Positions 40,920 to 49,708 of a stretch of 64,000 bases of DNA are shown here, piece after piece. Every line of letters begins with the position of its first letter. Positions within the stretch are counted from its first letter, which is position 1. A model generated the notes under the pieces. It searched no databases, was not told the DNA's origin, and worked only from the letters and a program-made list of their open reading frames with translations. The DNA comes from Streptomyces reniochalinae (GTDB lineage Bacteria; Actinomycetota; Actinomycetes; Streptomycetales; Streptomycetaceae). Location of the stretch: positions 1 to 64,000 of the forward strand of contig NZ_QOIM01000028.1 in the NCBI RefSeq assembly GCF_003323735.1. The letters run 5' to 3'. A program made the translations under genes and the position numbers.

Positions 40920-41883
40920 GGGCGGGGCGCTTTCCTGTCGTGGGGACGGTCAGCCGGATCCGGGTCCCGCCGTCGGGGGCGGGGGTGATGTCCAGGCCGG
41001 AGCCGATGAGCAGGGCACGCTCCCGCATTCCGCGGATGCCCGCGCCTTCGGTGGCCACGCCCATACCGCGGCCGTTGTCGGTGACGGAGAGGACGACCGT
41101 CTCCTCCGTACGGTCCACGGCCACCTCGGCGCGGTCGGCCCCTGAGTGGCGGGCCACGTTGGTCAGACCCTCCTGGGCGATGCGGTAGAGGACCAGTTCC
41201 GTCTCCCAGTCCAGCGGCGGCAGATCGGTGGCCAGACGGCGCTTCACATCCAGCCCGGTGTGGGTGGCGAAATCGGTGGCGAGGGAGGTCAGGGCGCTGA
41301 CCAGACCGAGGTCCTCCAGAACCCCGGGGCGCAGCCTGCGTGCCAGCCGGCGGACCTCGTCCAGGCTGTCCCTCGTGGTCTCCTGCGCCAGCAGCAGGTC
41401 CTCGCGCAGCGGTTCGGGCGCGCGGTCCGCCGCCCGCTTGAGCTCCAGCAGCACGGCGGTCATGCTCTGGCCGACCTCGTCGTGGAGTTCCTGCGCGATC
41501 CGGCGCCGTTCGCTCTCCTGCGCCACGAGGGCGCGGGCGCTGCTGGTCGCGCGCTCGCTCTCCAGCCGGTCGAGCATCGCGTTGAAGGCGCGGATCAGCT
41601 CGGCGATCCCGCCGGGCCCGGGAACGGGCAGCCGCTGTCCCGGCCGCAGCAGGTCGACGGTCGCCATCAGCCGGGTCAGCCGGTCCAGCGGGGCCAGTCC
41701 GACACGCAGCAGCGCCGCGTTGGCGACCAGCATCACGGCCAGGCCACCCAGCAGGATCAGAGCCTCGGTCAGCACCACGGGAACGGAGACGGTCACGGGG
41801 GCCCACAGCAGCAACGCCGTGGCGGTGCCGAGCACCACGGCATTGAGGGCGAAGATTCGCCAGAACAGGGACACCGGGCTCAC
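40912..41883 (-). CDS. Sensor histidine kinase (HisKA_3 type) partner of the response regulator
   Basis: About 323 residues. Two N-terminal membrane helices (FWRIFALNAVVLGTATALLLW and VLTEALILLGGLAVMLVANAALL) are followed by a HAMP-like segment and the phosphoacceptor ERRRIAQELHDEVGQSMTAVLLELK, then the ATPase motifs LYRIAQEGLTNVARHSGA (N-box) and VTDNGRGMGV (G-box). There is little extracellular sequence between the helices, so sensing is probably of the membrane or within it. Start is uncertain: GTG 41883, GTG 41874 and ATG 41922 are in frame; AAGGAGG lies directly before 41883 and is better spaced for 41874. Confidence 0.9.
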   Translation of the reverse strand: MSPVSLFWRIFALNAVVLGTATALLLWAPVTVSVPVVLTEALILLGGLAVMLVANAALLRVGLAPLDRLTRLMATVDLLRPGQRLPVPGPGGIAELIRAFNAMLDRLESERATSSARALVAQESERRRIAQELHDEVGQSMTAVLLELKRAADRAPEPLREDLLLAQETTRDSLDEVRRLARRLRPGVLEDLGLVSALTSLATDFATHTGLDVKRRLATDLPPLDWETELVLYRIAQEGLTNVARHSGADRAEVAVDRTEETVVLSVTDNGRGMGVATEGAGIRGMRERALLIGSGLDITPAPDGGTRIRLTVPTTGKRPAHV

Positions 41884-42193
41884 GCCTCCTTCTTCGCTGG
41901 TACGGCACCCACTATCCGCCATCGCGGTGCGGGCACGGAGCACGCCCACCCGCACGGAGTGCTCGGCCGTAGGCCCCCGGCGCCCGCCGGACCTGCACCG
42001 ATGGCCCCGGCTCAGGGCCGCCGGCGCGCGCGCCCCGCGGCCTGGGCCGGTGGAGATGGGTCCTTCTGCGCAGCGGATATGGGTGCCGCGCCCCATGGGA
42101 CTTTCCGTCCTCATCGGCCACTGTGGAATGGCGGCACAGCAGTGCCGCAGCACCGACCGGGCGCCACGCCCCACCCGCAGACAAGGAACCGCC
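41884..42193. other. Divergent gap between kinase and DksA-like operon
   Basis: No gene in 310 bases. It must hold promoters for both directions. I see a short inverted repeat TGCGGCAC/GTGCCGCA-like sequence near 42130-42155 and a partial GGGAC-N5-GTCC (42097-42110), neither decisive. Confidence 0.4.
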
Positions 42194-42517
42194 ATGTCGT
42201 TCGAGACAGCCCGGCCCGCCGCTGCCGCACGGCTCACCGCACAGGAGGCCGGCCAGCGCCTCGAGCACGAGCGCAACGCACGCCTCACCCAGCTGAAGGC
42301 TCTCGACGCGGCCGGCTCCGACGCGGACGCGCACCTCGGTTCCGTGCAGAAGGAGGCCATCGAGCGCGTGCTGGCGGAGATCGAAGCCGCCTTCGGAAGG
42401 GTGCACGCCGGTACCTACGGGACCTGCATGGCCTGTGCGAAGACCATTCCGGCCGAGCGTCTTGAGATCCTCCCCTACGTCCGTTTCTGCGTCGGCTGCC
42501 AGGGCCGTGCGAACTGA
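42194..42517 (+). CDS. DksA/TraR-type zinc-finger protein 1
   Basis: A 107-residue protein. The N-terminal helical hairpin (LTAQEAGQRLEHERNARLTQLKAL; QKEAIERVLAEIEAAF) leads to a four-Cys zinc finger C-x2-C-x17-C-x2-C in TYGTCMACAKTIPAERLEI and RFCVGCQ. DksA-like proteins enter the RNA polymerase secondary channel and adjust promoter response; the acidic tip (DAAGSDADAH) is compatible. The ATG at 42194 has AAGGAA. It starts a plus-strand operon with a second paralogue and an MreB-like gene. Confidence 0.9.
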   Translation: MSFETARPAAAARLTAQEAGQRLEHERNARLTQLKALDAAGSDADAHLGSVQKEAIERVLAEIEAAFGRVHAGTYGTCMACAKTIPAERLEILPYVRFCVGCQGRAN

Positions 42518-42579
42518 CCGCTTCTCCTTCTCCGACGCTCTGCCCTTCCGATGACTCTCCGCCCTGTCCAAGGGGTGAC

Positions 42580-42954
42580 GTGGTGCACAACACATCCATC
42601 GACGACCGTCGGCCCGCCTTCCGAGCGGACGACCTGGCGACGCTCGCGGAGAACCTGCGCGAGCAGCGGCTCTTCCGGCGCGAGCAGCTGCGCCGGCTCG
42701 CGGTGACCCCCGCGGCCTGGCAGGGCACGCGGCCGGGACGGCAGGTGGCGGCACAGGCCGAGGTCCGCCGCCAGCTCGCCGCCTGCGCCCGGATGGTTCT
42801 CGTCGATGTGGAGGCGGCTCTGCGCCGGATGGAGGAGGGCAGCTACGGGGCCTGCCACCTGTGCAGGCGCGCCATCGCGCTGGAACGTTTGATGATCGTG
42901 CCGCAGGCCCGCTACTGCGGCCGCTGCCAGCAGGTACGGAGGGGGGACCGATGA
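42580..42954 (+). CDS. DksA/TraR-type zinc-finger protein 2
   Basis: A 124-residue paralogue of the preceding protein. Helical N-terminal region LATLAENLREQRLFRREQLRRL and VEAALRRMEEGSYGACHLCRRAI then LERLMIVPQARYCGRCQ with the same Cys4 finger. The loop between the helices lacks the acidic pair, being ...TRPGRQVAAQAE, so the contact with RNA polymerase may differ. GTG codons at 42580 and 42583 can both start; AAGGGG suits 42583 slightly better. Its stop overlaps the MreB-like start (ATGA). Confidence 0.88.
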   Translation: MVHNTSIDDRRPAFRADDLATLAENLREQRLFRREQLRRLAVTPAAWQGTRPGRQVAAQAEVRRQLAACARMVLVDVEAALRRMEEGSYGACHLCRRAIALERLMIVPQARYCGRCQQVRRGDR

Positions 42955-43772
42955 CCGCCTCGCACCGGGTACCGGCCACAGGGCCCGGCAGCGTCTGGCC
43001 GCTGTGCCTGCGGTGCTCGGGTGTCGCCCTCGATCTGGGCAGCGCCCGTACCCGTGCGCTGGTGGCGGGGCGGCAACGCGTTCTCGACGTGCCCACGGTC
43101 ACCTTCCCCGGTGCCTCGGCCGTCCGGCCCATCCAGCGGGGCACCATCGTGGACACGGCGGGAACGGCCCGGCTGCTCGACCGCATGCTCAGCCGCCGAC
43201 TGCCCCGCTTCGGCCGTCCCCTGGTCGTGCTGACCGCCCCGGTGCTGGGCGGGGTGGCCTACCGCGCCGACGCGCGCACCGCGGTCGAGGTCCTGCGGCC
43301 GCGCACCGTGCTGACCATCCCCACCGCACGGGCCGTCGCACTGGCCGCCGGGGCCGACCTGGCACGCCCCCTGCTCGTCGTGGACATCGGCGCCCATCTC
43401 ACCGAAGCGGTGCTGCTGGCCCAGGGCGCGGTGTTCGACGCCCGCCGTGCCGCGCTGGGCACCGGCGACCTCGACGGGGCGACCACCGCGACCCAGTTGA
43501 TCGACGCGGTGGTCACCATGGTCGGGGCGATGCGCGAGCAGGACGGCACCTCCCACACCTCGGACGCCCTCCGGCGCGGTGTCGTGCTGGCCGGGGGCGG
43601 CGCGCTGTCTCCGGGCATCACCCCGCGCCTGGCCGAGGGACTGGGCGTCCGTGTCACGGCGGTTCCCGCACCGCACACCGCGGCCGTCCGCGGCGCCGCC
43701 ACCCTGCTGCGCTCCGCTCGCAACCACCCCTCCCTCAGGGGCACCGCACCGCCGGCCGCGCCGACGAACTGA
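42951..43772 (+). CDS. Short MreB-like actin-fold protein
   Basis: A 273-residue actin-family protein, shorter than MreB (~340). The phosphate-1 motif is GVALDLGSARTRALVAGRQRVLDVPTV, phosphate-2 is PLLVVDIGAHLTEAVLLAQG, and the adenosine loop is GVVLAGGGALSPGITPRLAEGL. The region equivalent to subdomain IB appears shortened. In Streptomyces, MreB and Mbl act in spore-wall formation rather than tip growth; this protein resembles the reduced Mbl type. It is translationally coupled to the second DksA-like gene. Whether it polymerises cannot be told from sequence. Confidence 0.83.
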   Translation: MTASHRVPATGPGSVWPLCLRCSGVALDLGSARTRALVAGRQRVLDVPTVTFPGASAVRPIQRGTIVDTAGTARLLDRMLSRRLPRFGRPLVVLTAPVLGGVAYRADARTAVEVLRPRTVLTIPTARAVALAAGADLARPLLVVDIGAHLTEAVLLAQGAVFDARRAALGTGDLDGATTATQLIDAVVTMVGAMREQDGTSHTSDALRRGVVLAGGGALSPGITPRLAEGLGVRVTAVPAPHTAAVRGAATLLRSARNHPSLRGTAPPAAPTN

Positions 43773-43809
43773 CGACAGGCCGCCGGTGCCGTGGCGCACG
43801 CCCCATGTC

Positions 43810-44178
43810 TCACGGGAGCCGGACGAGAAAGCAGACACAGGTGACCAGCGCGATGGCGAGCAGCAGCACGAGCGTCGCGCGGGCCAGGACGCGGCGCCGC
43901 AGGTGGAGGTAGCGGGCGCTGTACTCCTCGCGCAGTTCGGCGCAGCGCTCGGTGAGGCCGTGCAGCACGCGACGGGTGAGGGCCATCCGGTCCGCGGTGT
44001 AGAGGCGCACGACCTCGTCCCGCTGCCCCGTGGTGAGCCAGGGCATGCGCGCCGCGAAGGCTTCGGCCTGTGCCTCGGCCTCGCCGCGCTCGGCCTGGAG
44101 CAGCAGATATCCCTCGATCCGGTTGATGTCCGCCGCGGTCTGCCGCGCGGCGGGGGCAGTGGCCCGCACCGGTCTCAT
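43810..44178 (-). CDS. Small membrane protein downstream of ctaD
   Basis: A 122-residue protein. Its C-terminus is one hydrophobic helix ([21 protein letters not shown]) after a positively charged, helical region ([42 protein letters not shown]). It probably faces the cytoplasm with a C-terminal anchor. Start ATG 44178 overlaps the ctaD stop (ATGA), so it is co-translated with subunit I and may help assemble or regulate that oxidase. I do not recognise a named family. Confidence 0.75.
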   Translation of the reverse strand: MRPVRATAPAARQTAADINRIEGYLLLQAERGEAEAQAEAFAARMPWLTTGQRDEVVRLYTADRMALTRRVLHGLTERCAELREEYSARYLHLRRRVLARATLVLLLAIALVTCVCFLVRLP

Positions 44179-45914
44179 TCCCTGTCCCGGTCGCGGCCGA
44201 GCGGGGGTGCGACGCCCGCGCCGGGTTCGACGGCGTCGCGGCGGCCCGCCCACTCCGCCTGGTCCAGTTGGGAGACCTCGGGGTGGTGGAAGTCGAAGGC
44301 GGGCGACTCGGAGCGTACGCGGGGCAGTGCCACGAAGTTGTGCCGCGGGGGCGGACAAGAGGTGGCCCATTCGAGGGAGCGCCCGTAGCCCCACGGGTCG
44401 TCCTCGTGCACGAGGGGCGCGGTCCTGGCGGTCTTCCACACGTTGAACAGGAACGGCAGCGTCGAGGCGCCGAGCAGGAAGGCGCCGATGGTGGAGAGGG
44501 TGTTGAGCGCGGTGAACCCGTCGGCGTCCAGATAGTCGGCGTACCGGCGGGGCATGCCTTCCGCGCCGAGCCAGTGCTGGACCAGGAACGTCAGGTGGAA
44601 CCCGACGAACAGGAGCCAGAAGTGGACCTTCCCCCAGTACTCGTCGAGCATCTTGCCGGTGAACTTCGGCCACCAGAAGTAGAAGCCGGCGAACATGGCG
44701 AAGACGACCGTGCCGAAGACGACGTAGTGGAAGTGCGCGACCACGAAGTAGGAGTCGGAGACGTGGAAGTCCATCGGCGGGGAGGCCAGCAGCACGCCCG
44801 TCAGCCCGCCGAAGAGGAAGGTCACCAGGAACCCCGTGGTCCACAGCATGGGCGTCTCGAAGGAGAGTGACCCCTTCCACATGGTGCCGATCCAGTTGAA
44901 GAACTTCACACCGGTCGGCACCGCGATCAGGAACGAGAGGAAGGAGAAGAACGGAAGCAGCACGCCCCCGGTCACGAACATGTGGTGGGCCCACACGGTG
45001 ACGGACAGCCCGGCGATGGCGATGGTGGCCCCGATCAGGCCGACGTATCCGAACATCGGCTTGCGTGCGAAGACGGGGATGATCTCGGAGACGATGCCGA
45101 AGAACGGCAGCGCGATGATGTAGACCTCGGGGTGGCCGAAGAACCAGAAGAGGTGCTGCCACAGCAGCGGGCCGCCGTTCTCGGCGCTGTAGACGTTCGC
45201 GCCGAACTTGCGGTCGGCCTCCAGCGCGAACAGCGCGGCGGCCAGCACGGGGAAGGCCATGAGCACCAGGACGCTGGTGAGCAGGACGTTCCAGCTGAAG
45301 ATCGACATGCGGAACATGGTCAGTCCCGGGGCGCGCATGCAGATGATGGTCGTCGCGAAGTTGACGGCGCCCAGGATCGTTCCGAAGCCGGAGAGCGCCA
45401 GGCCCATCACCCACAGGTCGGCGCCCATACCGGGGGAGCGGATGGCGTCGGAGAGCGGGGTATAGGCGAACCAGCCGAAGTCTGCGGCGCCCTGCGGGGC
45501 GAGGAAACCGGCGATGGCGATGAGCGCGCCGAACAGGTACAGCCAGTAGGAGAGCATGTTCAGCCGGGGGAAGGCCACGTCGGGGGAGCCGATCTGCAAC
45601 GGCATGATGGCGTTGGCGAATCCGGCGAACAGGGGCGTGGCGAAGAAGAGCATCATCACGGTGCCGTGCATCGTGAAGGCCTGGTTGTACTGCTCGTTGG
45701 AGAGCACCTGCGTGCCGGGGCGTGCCAGCTCGGCCCGCATGAACAGCGCCATCAGCCCGCCCAGCAGGAAGAAGACGAACGCGCTGATCATGTAGAGCGA
45801 GCCGATCTTCTTGTGGTCCGTCGTGGTGAGCCACGCGACCACGACGTTGCCGGGCTTCCGCTGCCGAGGCTCGTGAGGCGTGTGTGCCTCCGTCGCCTCC
45901 GTGTGTACTGCCAC
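44175..45914 (-). CDS. ctaD: Cytochrome c oxidase subunit I (aa3-type), orphan copy
   Basis: A 579-residue integral membrane protein with 12 helices. The haem and copper ligands are recognisable: [15 protein letters not shown] (haem a His), [10 protein letters not shown] with the His-Pro-Glu-Val-Tyr copper B/cross-link motif, [11 protein letters not shown] (two CuB His) and [20 protein letters not shown] (haem a/a3 His). It reduces O2 to water and pumps protons. Unlike the canonical ctaCDEF/qcr locus, no subunit II, III or IV gene adjoins; only the small TM protein is coupled. GTG 45914 with GGAAG is chosen. It probably assembles with shared subunits, perhaps under particular oxygen conditions. 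Confidence 0.93.
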   Translation of the reverse strand: MAVHTEATEAHTPHEPRQRKPGNVVVAWLTTTDHKKIGSLYMISAFVFFLLGGLMALFMRAELARPGTQVLSNEQYNQAFTMHGTVMMLFFATPLFAGFANAIMPLQIGSPDVAFPRLNMLSYWLYLFGALIAIAGFLAPQGAADFGWFAYTPLSDAIRSPGMGADLWVMGLALSGFGTILGAVNFATTIICMRAPGLTMFRMSIFSWNVLLTSVLVLMAFPVLAAALFALEADRKFGANVYSAENGGPLLWQHLFWFFGHPEVYIIALPFFGIVSEIIPVFARKPMFGYVGLIGATIAIAGLSVTVWAHHMFVTGGVLLPFFSFLSFLIAVPTGVKFFNWIGTMWKGSLSFETPMLWTTGFLVTFLFGGLTGVLLASPPMDFHVSDSYFVVAHFHYVVFGTVVFAMFAGFYFWWPKFTGKMLDEYWGKVHFWLLFVGFHLTFLVQHWLGAEGMPRRYADYLDADGFTALNTLSTIGAFLLGASTLPFLFNVWKTARTAPLVHEDDPWGYGRSLEWATSCPPPRHNFVALPRVRSESPAFDFHHPEVSQLDQAEWAGRRDAVEPGAGVAPPLGRDRDRE

Positions 45915-46698
45915 CTTCCGCCCTCTTCCCGTGTCCTGATGCCCGTTGGGGACCGTTCGCCGGGCGCGCGGCCAAAAGCGCGGGATGAAGCGCGGCGCGT
46001 CGCCCTCGCACGTGGGACGCGCCCAGCGGTGCTCGCGGGCAACTACAGCGTGTCCCGGCCTCTCTCGCGTGCATTCAGCCATTCGTGGGCGCGCAGCGGA
46101 AGGAGATCACCGTTGTCACCTCTTGTGGTGATTCTGTGACGGACCTTCGTGGCCTGCGCCACGCTCGGCTGGGCGCGCTCCTGGCCGGGCGATCCGATGC
46201 GTGCCGCCTCCCGCCCGCGGCCTGCGGAAACCCCGCGGGGCCCGAGCGGGGCGGAGTGGAGATCACCGGCATGCGGTACCGCTCCCGGCTGCCACCACAC
46301 CGCCCTCTCGGCCCGGTACCGGATCACCAACCCGGCACCGAACCCCTCGCCCACGCCGTCACGTTCACGTTCGTTCCGGCGTCGGGAGAGGCGATGTCGA
46401 CCACGGAGCGGACAGTGGGCCCTGCGGGGACCGGGCGGACGGTGCGGCACTCCCTCCCGTACGGAGGCGGACCGAGGCGCGCGAAGGCCGGTGCCCGTCA
46501 TGGTGACGCCCGAACTCGTCCTCGGAACGACGGGCAAGCTCGGCGTCGGCCCGTGGAGAAAGGAGACCGGTCCCCCGGGCCGGGCCGACCGCCGGCCGTG
46601 ACAGCCGGCCGGCGGTGGAAGCCTCCTGGGGGCGTAAGGCGCCCGGAGCGGGCGGCCGCCCGGCCGTGAAGGGCGGCCTGCCGCCGGCGGCGTCCGGA
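45915..46698. other. 784-base gap upstream of ctaD with a terminator for the aminotransferase gene
   Basis: I find no convincing gene: the open frames here lack ribosome sites and resemble no family. At its right end ACCGCCGGCC (46588-46597) pairs perfectly with GGCCGGCGGT (46607-46616), a hairpin that can end the minus-strand aminotransferase mRNA. Near the ctaD side, TCACC-N6-GGTGA (46116-46131) is a possible operator for ctaD. Confidence 0.6.
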
Positions 46699-48054
46699 TC
46701 AGCCGTCCACCGTGTGGCGGTCGGCCACGGTGAGCGCCTTGTCCAGGGCCTCCAGTCCCTCCCGCGCCTCGTCGGCGCTGAGGGTGCACGGCGGTACGAC
46801 GTGCAGACGGTGGTAGTTGGTCATCGGGATCATCCCGCCGGCCTTGCAGGCGGCGACCAGCTCCGTCATGGCGGTGCTGGTGCCGCCGTAGGGGGCCAGC
46901 GGCTCCTTCGTCGCCCGGTCGCTGACCAGGTCCAGGGCCCAGAAGACGCCCATGCCCCGCACCTCGCCGACGCAGGGGTGGCGCTCCGCCAGCTCGCGCA
47001 GCCCCGGACCCAGCACGGTCTCGCCGATCAGATCCGCGTTCTCCACCACGCCCTCGTCCTTCATGACGTTGATCGTGGCGACGGCCGCCGCGGTGGCCAG
47101 CGGGTGACCCGAGTACGTCAGCCCGCCCGGGAAGGGCCTCTCGGCGAAGGTGTCGGCGATCCGGTCGCCCAGCGCGACGCCGCCCAGCGGCACGTAGCCG
47201 GAGTTGACGCCCTTCGCGAAGGTCATCAGGTCGGGGACGACGCCGTCGCGCTCGATGGCGAACCACCGTCCTGTGCGCCCGAAACCGGCCATGACCTCGT
47301 CCGCGACGAAGACGATGCCGTACCGGTCGGCCAGCGCCCGCACGCCTGCCAGGTAGCCGGGCGGCGGCGGCATGATGCCCGCCGTACCCGGCACGGACTC
47401 CAGCACGATCGCGGCGAAGGAGCCGGGTCCCTCGAAGGCGATGACCTCTTCCAGGTGCCGCAGCGCCCGCTCGGTCTCCTCCTCGGGGCTGCTGGAGTGG
47501 AAGGGGGAGCGGTAGGGGAAGGGGCCGAAGAAGTGGACGGTGCCGGCGGTCCCGTAGTCGTTGGGCCAGCGGCGCGGGTCACCGGTGAGGTTGATGGCCG
47601 TGCTCGTGCCGCCGTGGTACGAGCGGTAGGCGGAGAGCACCTTGTAGCGCCCGGTGTGCAGGCGGGCCATGCGCACGGCGTGCTCGACGGCGTCGGCGCC
47701 GCCATTGGTGAAGAACACCTTGTCGAGCGTGCCGGGGGTCAGCTCGGCGATGAGCCGGGCGGCCTCCGAGCGCTGGTCGTTGACGTGCTGCGGCGCGATG
47801 GTGCACAGCCGGTCGGCCTGCGCCTTGACGGCCTCGACCACGCGGGGGTGCTGGTGCCCGATGTTGGTGTTGACCAGCTGGCTGGAGAAGTCCAGATACC
47901 TGGTGCCCTCGCCGTCCCAGACGTAGCTGCCGCGTGCCGCGGAGACCACCATGGGGTCGATCCGGGCCTGGGCCGACCAGGAGTGGAAGACGTGGGCGCG
48001 GTCGAGTTCGTACGCGCGTGCCGCGGCGGCGGTGTCGATGAGGGGCTCGGTCAT
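46699..48054 (-). CDS. Class III PLP aminotransferase (omega-amino-acid type)
   Basis: A 451-residue aminotransferase. The PLP pattern is complete: GGADAVEHAVRMAR (phosphate), D252/E253 in VADEVMAGFGRTG, and Lys281 in MTFAKGVNSGYVPLGGVALG. Family III enzymes of this type take amino groups from omega-amino acids such as beta-alanine or GABA and pass them to pyruvate or 2-oxoglutarate. It follows mmsA by 27 bases on the same strand, so the pair would turn an omega-amino acid into a semialdehyde and then into an acyl-CoA. Its likely substrate is beta-alanine or 3-aminoisobutyrate; this is inferred from the neighbour. Confidence 0.9.
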   Translation of the reverse strand: MTEPLIDTAAAARAYELDRAHVFHSWSAQARIDPMVVSAARGSYVWDGEGTRYLDFSSQLVNTNIGHQHPRVVEAVKAQADRLCTIAPQHVNDQRSEAARLIAELTPGTLDKVFFTNGGADAVEHAVRMARLHTGRYKVLSAYRSYHGGTSTAINLTGDPRRWPNDYGTAGTVHFFGPFPYRSPFHSSSPEEETERALRHLEEVIAFEGPGSFAAIVLESVPGTAGIMPPPPGYLAGVRALADRYGIVFVADEVMAGFGRTGRWFAIERDGVVPDLMTFAKGVNSGYVPLGGVALGDRIADTFAERPFPGGLTYSGHPLATAAAVATINVMKDEGVVENADLIGETVLGPGLRELAERHPCVGEVRGMGVFWALDLVSDRATKEPLAPYGGTSTAMTELVAACKAGGMIPMTNYHRLHVVPPCTLSADEAREGLEALDKALTVADRHTVDG

Positions 48055-48081
48055 GCGGGTGCTCTCTTTCCGCGAGAGGTG

Positions 48082-49584
48082 TCAGACGTTCTGCGGGAAG
48101 CCGAGGTCGATGCCGCCGTGGCTCGGGTCGAGCCAGCGCGAGGTGATGACCTTGCCGCGCGTGTAGAAGTGCACGCCCTCGGCACCGTGCGCGTGGGTGT
48201 CACCGAACAGGGAGCTCTTCCAGCCGCCGAAGGAGTAGTAGGCCATGGGGACCGGCACCGGCACGTTGATGCCCACCATGCCGACCTCGACCTCGTTGTG
48301 GAACCTGCGGGCCGCGCCGCCGTCGTTGGTGAAGATGGCGGTGCCGTTGCCGTACGGGTTGGCGTTGATCAGCTCCAGCGCCTCGTCGTAGGTCTCGACG
48401 CGCAGCACCGACAGCAGCGGGCCGAAGACCTCGTCCGTGTAGACGGACATGTCCGGCGTCACGTGGTCGATGAGGGTCGGCCCGAGCCAGAAGCCCTCGG
48501 TGCCGCCGTCGGCCTGCACCTCGCGGCCGTCCACGACGAGGGTGGCGCCCTGCTCGGCACCGGCCTGCACGTAGGAGGCGACCTTGTCCCGGTGGGCGCC
48601 CGTGACGAGCGGGCCCATGTCGCAGCCCCGCCGCCCGTCGCCGGTACGCAGCGCCGTGGCGCGCGCGGCGATCTTCGCCACCATCTCGTCGGCGATGTCC
48701 CCGACGGCGACGAGGGCGCTGACGGCCATGCAGCGTTCACCGGCCGAGCCGAAGCCCGCGTTGACGGCCGCGTCGGCGGCCACGTCCAGGTCCGCGTCGG
48801 GCAGGACGACCATGTGGTTCTTCGCGCCGCCCAGCGCCTGTGCGCGCTTGCCGGCCGCGGTGCCGCGCTCGTAGACGTACCGTGCGATCGGCGTGGAGCC
48901 GACGAAGGACACCGCCTTGACGTCCGGGTGGTCGCACAGCGCGTCCACGGCCGTCTTGTCGCCGTGGACGACGTTGAAGACACCGTCGGGCAGCCCCGCC
49001 TCGGCCCACAGCGCCGCGAGCCAGTTGGCGGCCGACGGGTCCTTCTCGGACGGCTTGAGGAGCACCGTGTTGCCCGTAGCGACGGCCACGGGGAAGAACC
49101 ACATCGGCACCATGGCCGGGAAGTTGAACGGGCTGATGACCGCGACCGGGCCCAGCGGCTGCCGAATGGACGCCACATCCACCTTCGTGGAGGCGTTCTC
49201 CGTCATCCCGCCCTTCATCAGGTGCGCGATGCCGCAGGCGAACTCCACGACCTCCAGGCCGCGGGTGACCTCGCCCAGCGCGTCGTCGAGCACCTTGCCG
49301 TGCTCCGCGGTGATGATGTCCGCCAGCTCGCCCTTGCGGGCGTTGAGCAGCTCCCGGAACGCGAAGAGCACCTGGGTGCGCTTCGCCAGCGAGGTGTCGC
49401 GCCAGGCCGGGAAGGCCGCACGGGCCGCGGCGACCGCCGCCGCGACGTCGTCCTCGGTCGCCAGCGCCACGTTCTTGGTGGTCTCGCCGGTCGCCGGGTC
49501 GAAGACCTCGCTCGTGCGGGAGGCGGCGGGCAGGAACTCCGCGCCGCCGACCCAGTGCGGAACCGTCGTGACACTCGTGCTCAT
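48082..49584 (-). CDS. mmsA: Methylmalonate-semialdehyde dehydrogenase (CoA-acylating)
   Basis: A 500-residue aldehyde dehydrogenase. Motifs: PLGPVAVISPFNFPAMVPMW near 143-162, the NAD-binding GSTPIARYVYERG, and the catalytic Cys285 in GFGSAGERCMAVSA, whose surroundings (SAGERCMA rather than SGQxC) are typical of MmsA. It makes acetyl- or propionyl-CoA from malonate or methylmalonate semialdehyde with loss of CO2, in valine, myo-inositol or beta-alanine breakdown. ATG 49584 has GGGAGG upstream. It is divergent from a PucR-type regulator gene 124 bases away that probably controls the pair. Confidence 0.92.
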   Translation of the reverse strand: MSTSVTTVPHWVGGAEFLPAASRTSEVFDPATGETTKNVALATEDDVAAAVAAARAAFPAWRDTSLAKRTQVLFAFRELLNARKGELADIITAEHGKVLDDALGEVTRGLEVVEFACGIAHLMKGGMTENASTKVDVASIRQPLGPVAVISPFNFPAMVPMWFFPVAVATGNTVLLKPSEKDPSAANWLAALWAEAGLPDGVFNVVHGDKTAVDALCDHPDVKAVSFVGSTPIARYVYERGTAAGKRAQALGGAKNHMVVLPDADLDVAADAAVNAGFGSAGERCMAVSALVAVGDIADEMVAKIAARATALRTGDGRRGCDMGPLVTGAHRDKVASYVQAGAEQGATLVVDGREVQADGGTEGFWLGPTLIDHVTPDMSVYTDEVFGPLLSVLRVETYDEALELINANPYGNGTAIFTNDGGAARRFHNEVEVGMVGINVPVPVPMAYYSFGGWKSSLFGDTHAHGAEGVHFYTRGKVITSRWLDPSHGGIDLGFPQNV

Positions 49585-49673
49585 CCAGGACCTCCCAGCC
49601 CGTACGGCCGGGACTCTCCGCGGCCGCACTGGCCACTATGGGCGCCGAGGAGGCTGCCGGTGCCCTGCACAGC

Positions 49674-49699
49674 GTAAGAGAGTGCGGGCGTTCTTTTAC
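49674..49699. promoter_or_regulatory. Candidate operator between mmsA and the PucR gene
   Basis: GTAAGAGAG (49674-49682) and TTCTTTTAC (49691-49699) form an imperfect inverted repeat, 7 of 9 pairs, ending ten bases before the PucR ATG. It is A/T-richer than its surroundings and could be the regulator's site. No good ribosome site lies between it and the ATG, so the gene may be nearly leaderless. Confidence 0.45.
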
Positions 49700-49708
49700 A
49701 CTGTGGCA

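Noticed and set aside
42097..42110. GGGAC-N5-GTCC as a DosR/DevR box
   Set aside because: Spacing is one base off the GGGAC-N4-GTCCC core and the flanks do not match.
46085..46669. Plus-strand open frame in the gap upstream of ctaD
   Set aside because: No ribosome site and Arg/Gly/Pro-rich translation without any family pattern.
46615..49677. Very long plus-strand open frame opposite the aminotransferase and mmsA genes
   Set aside because: Shadow; both minus-strand proteins have complete catalytic motifs.
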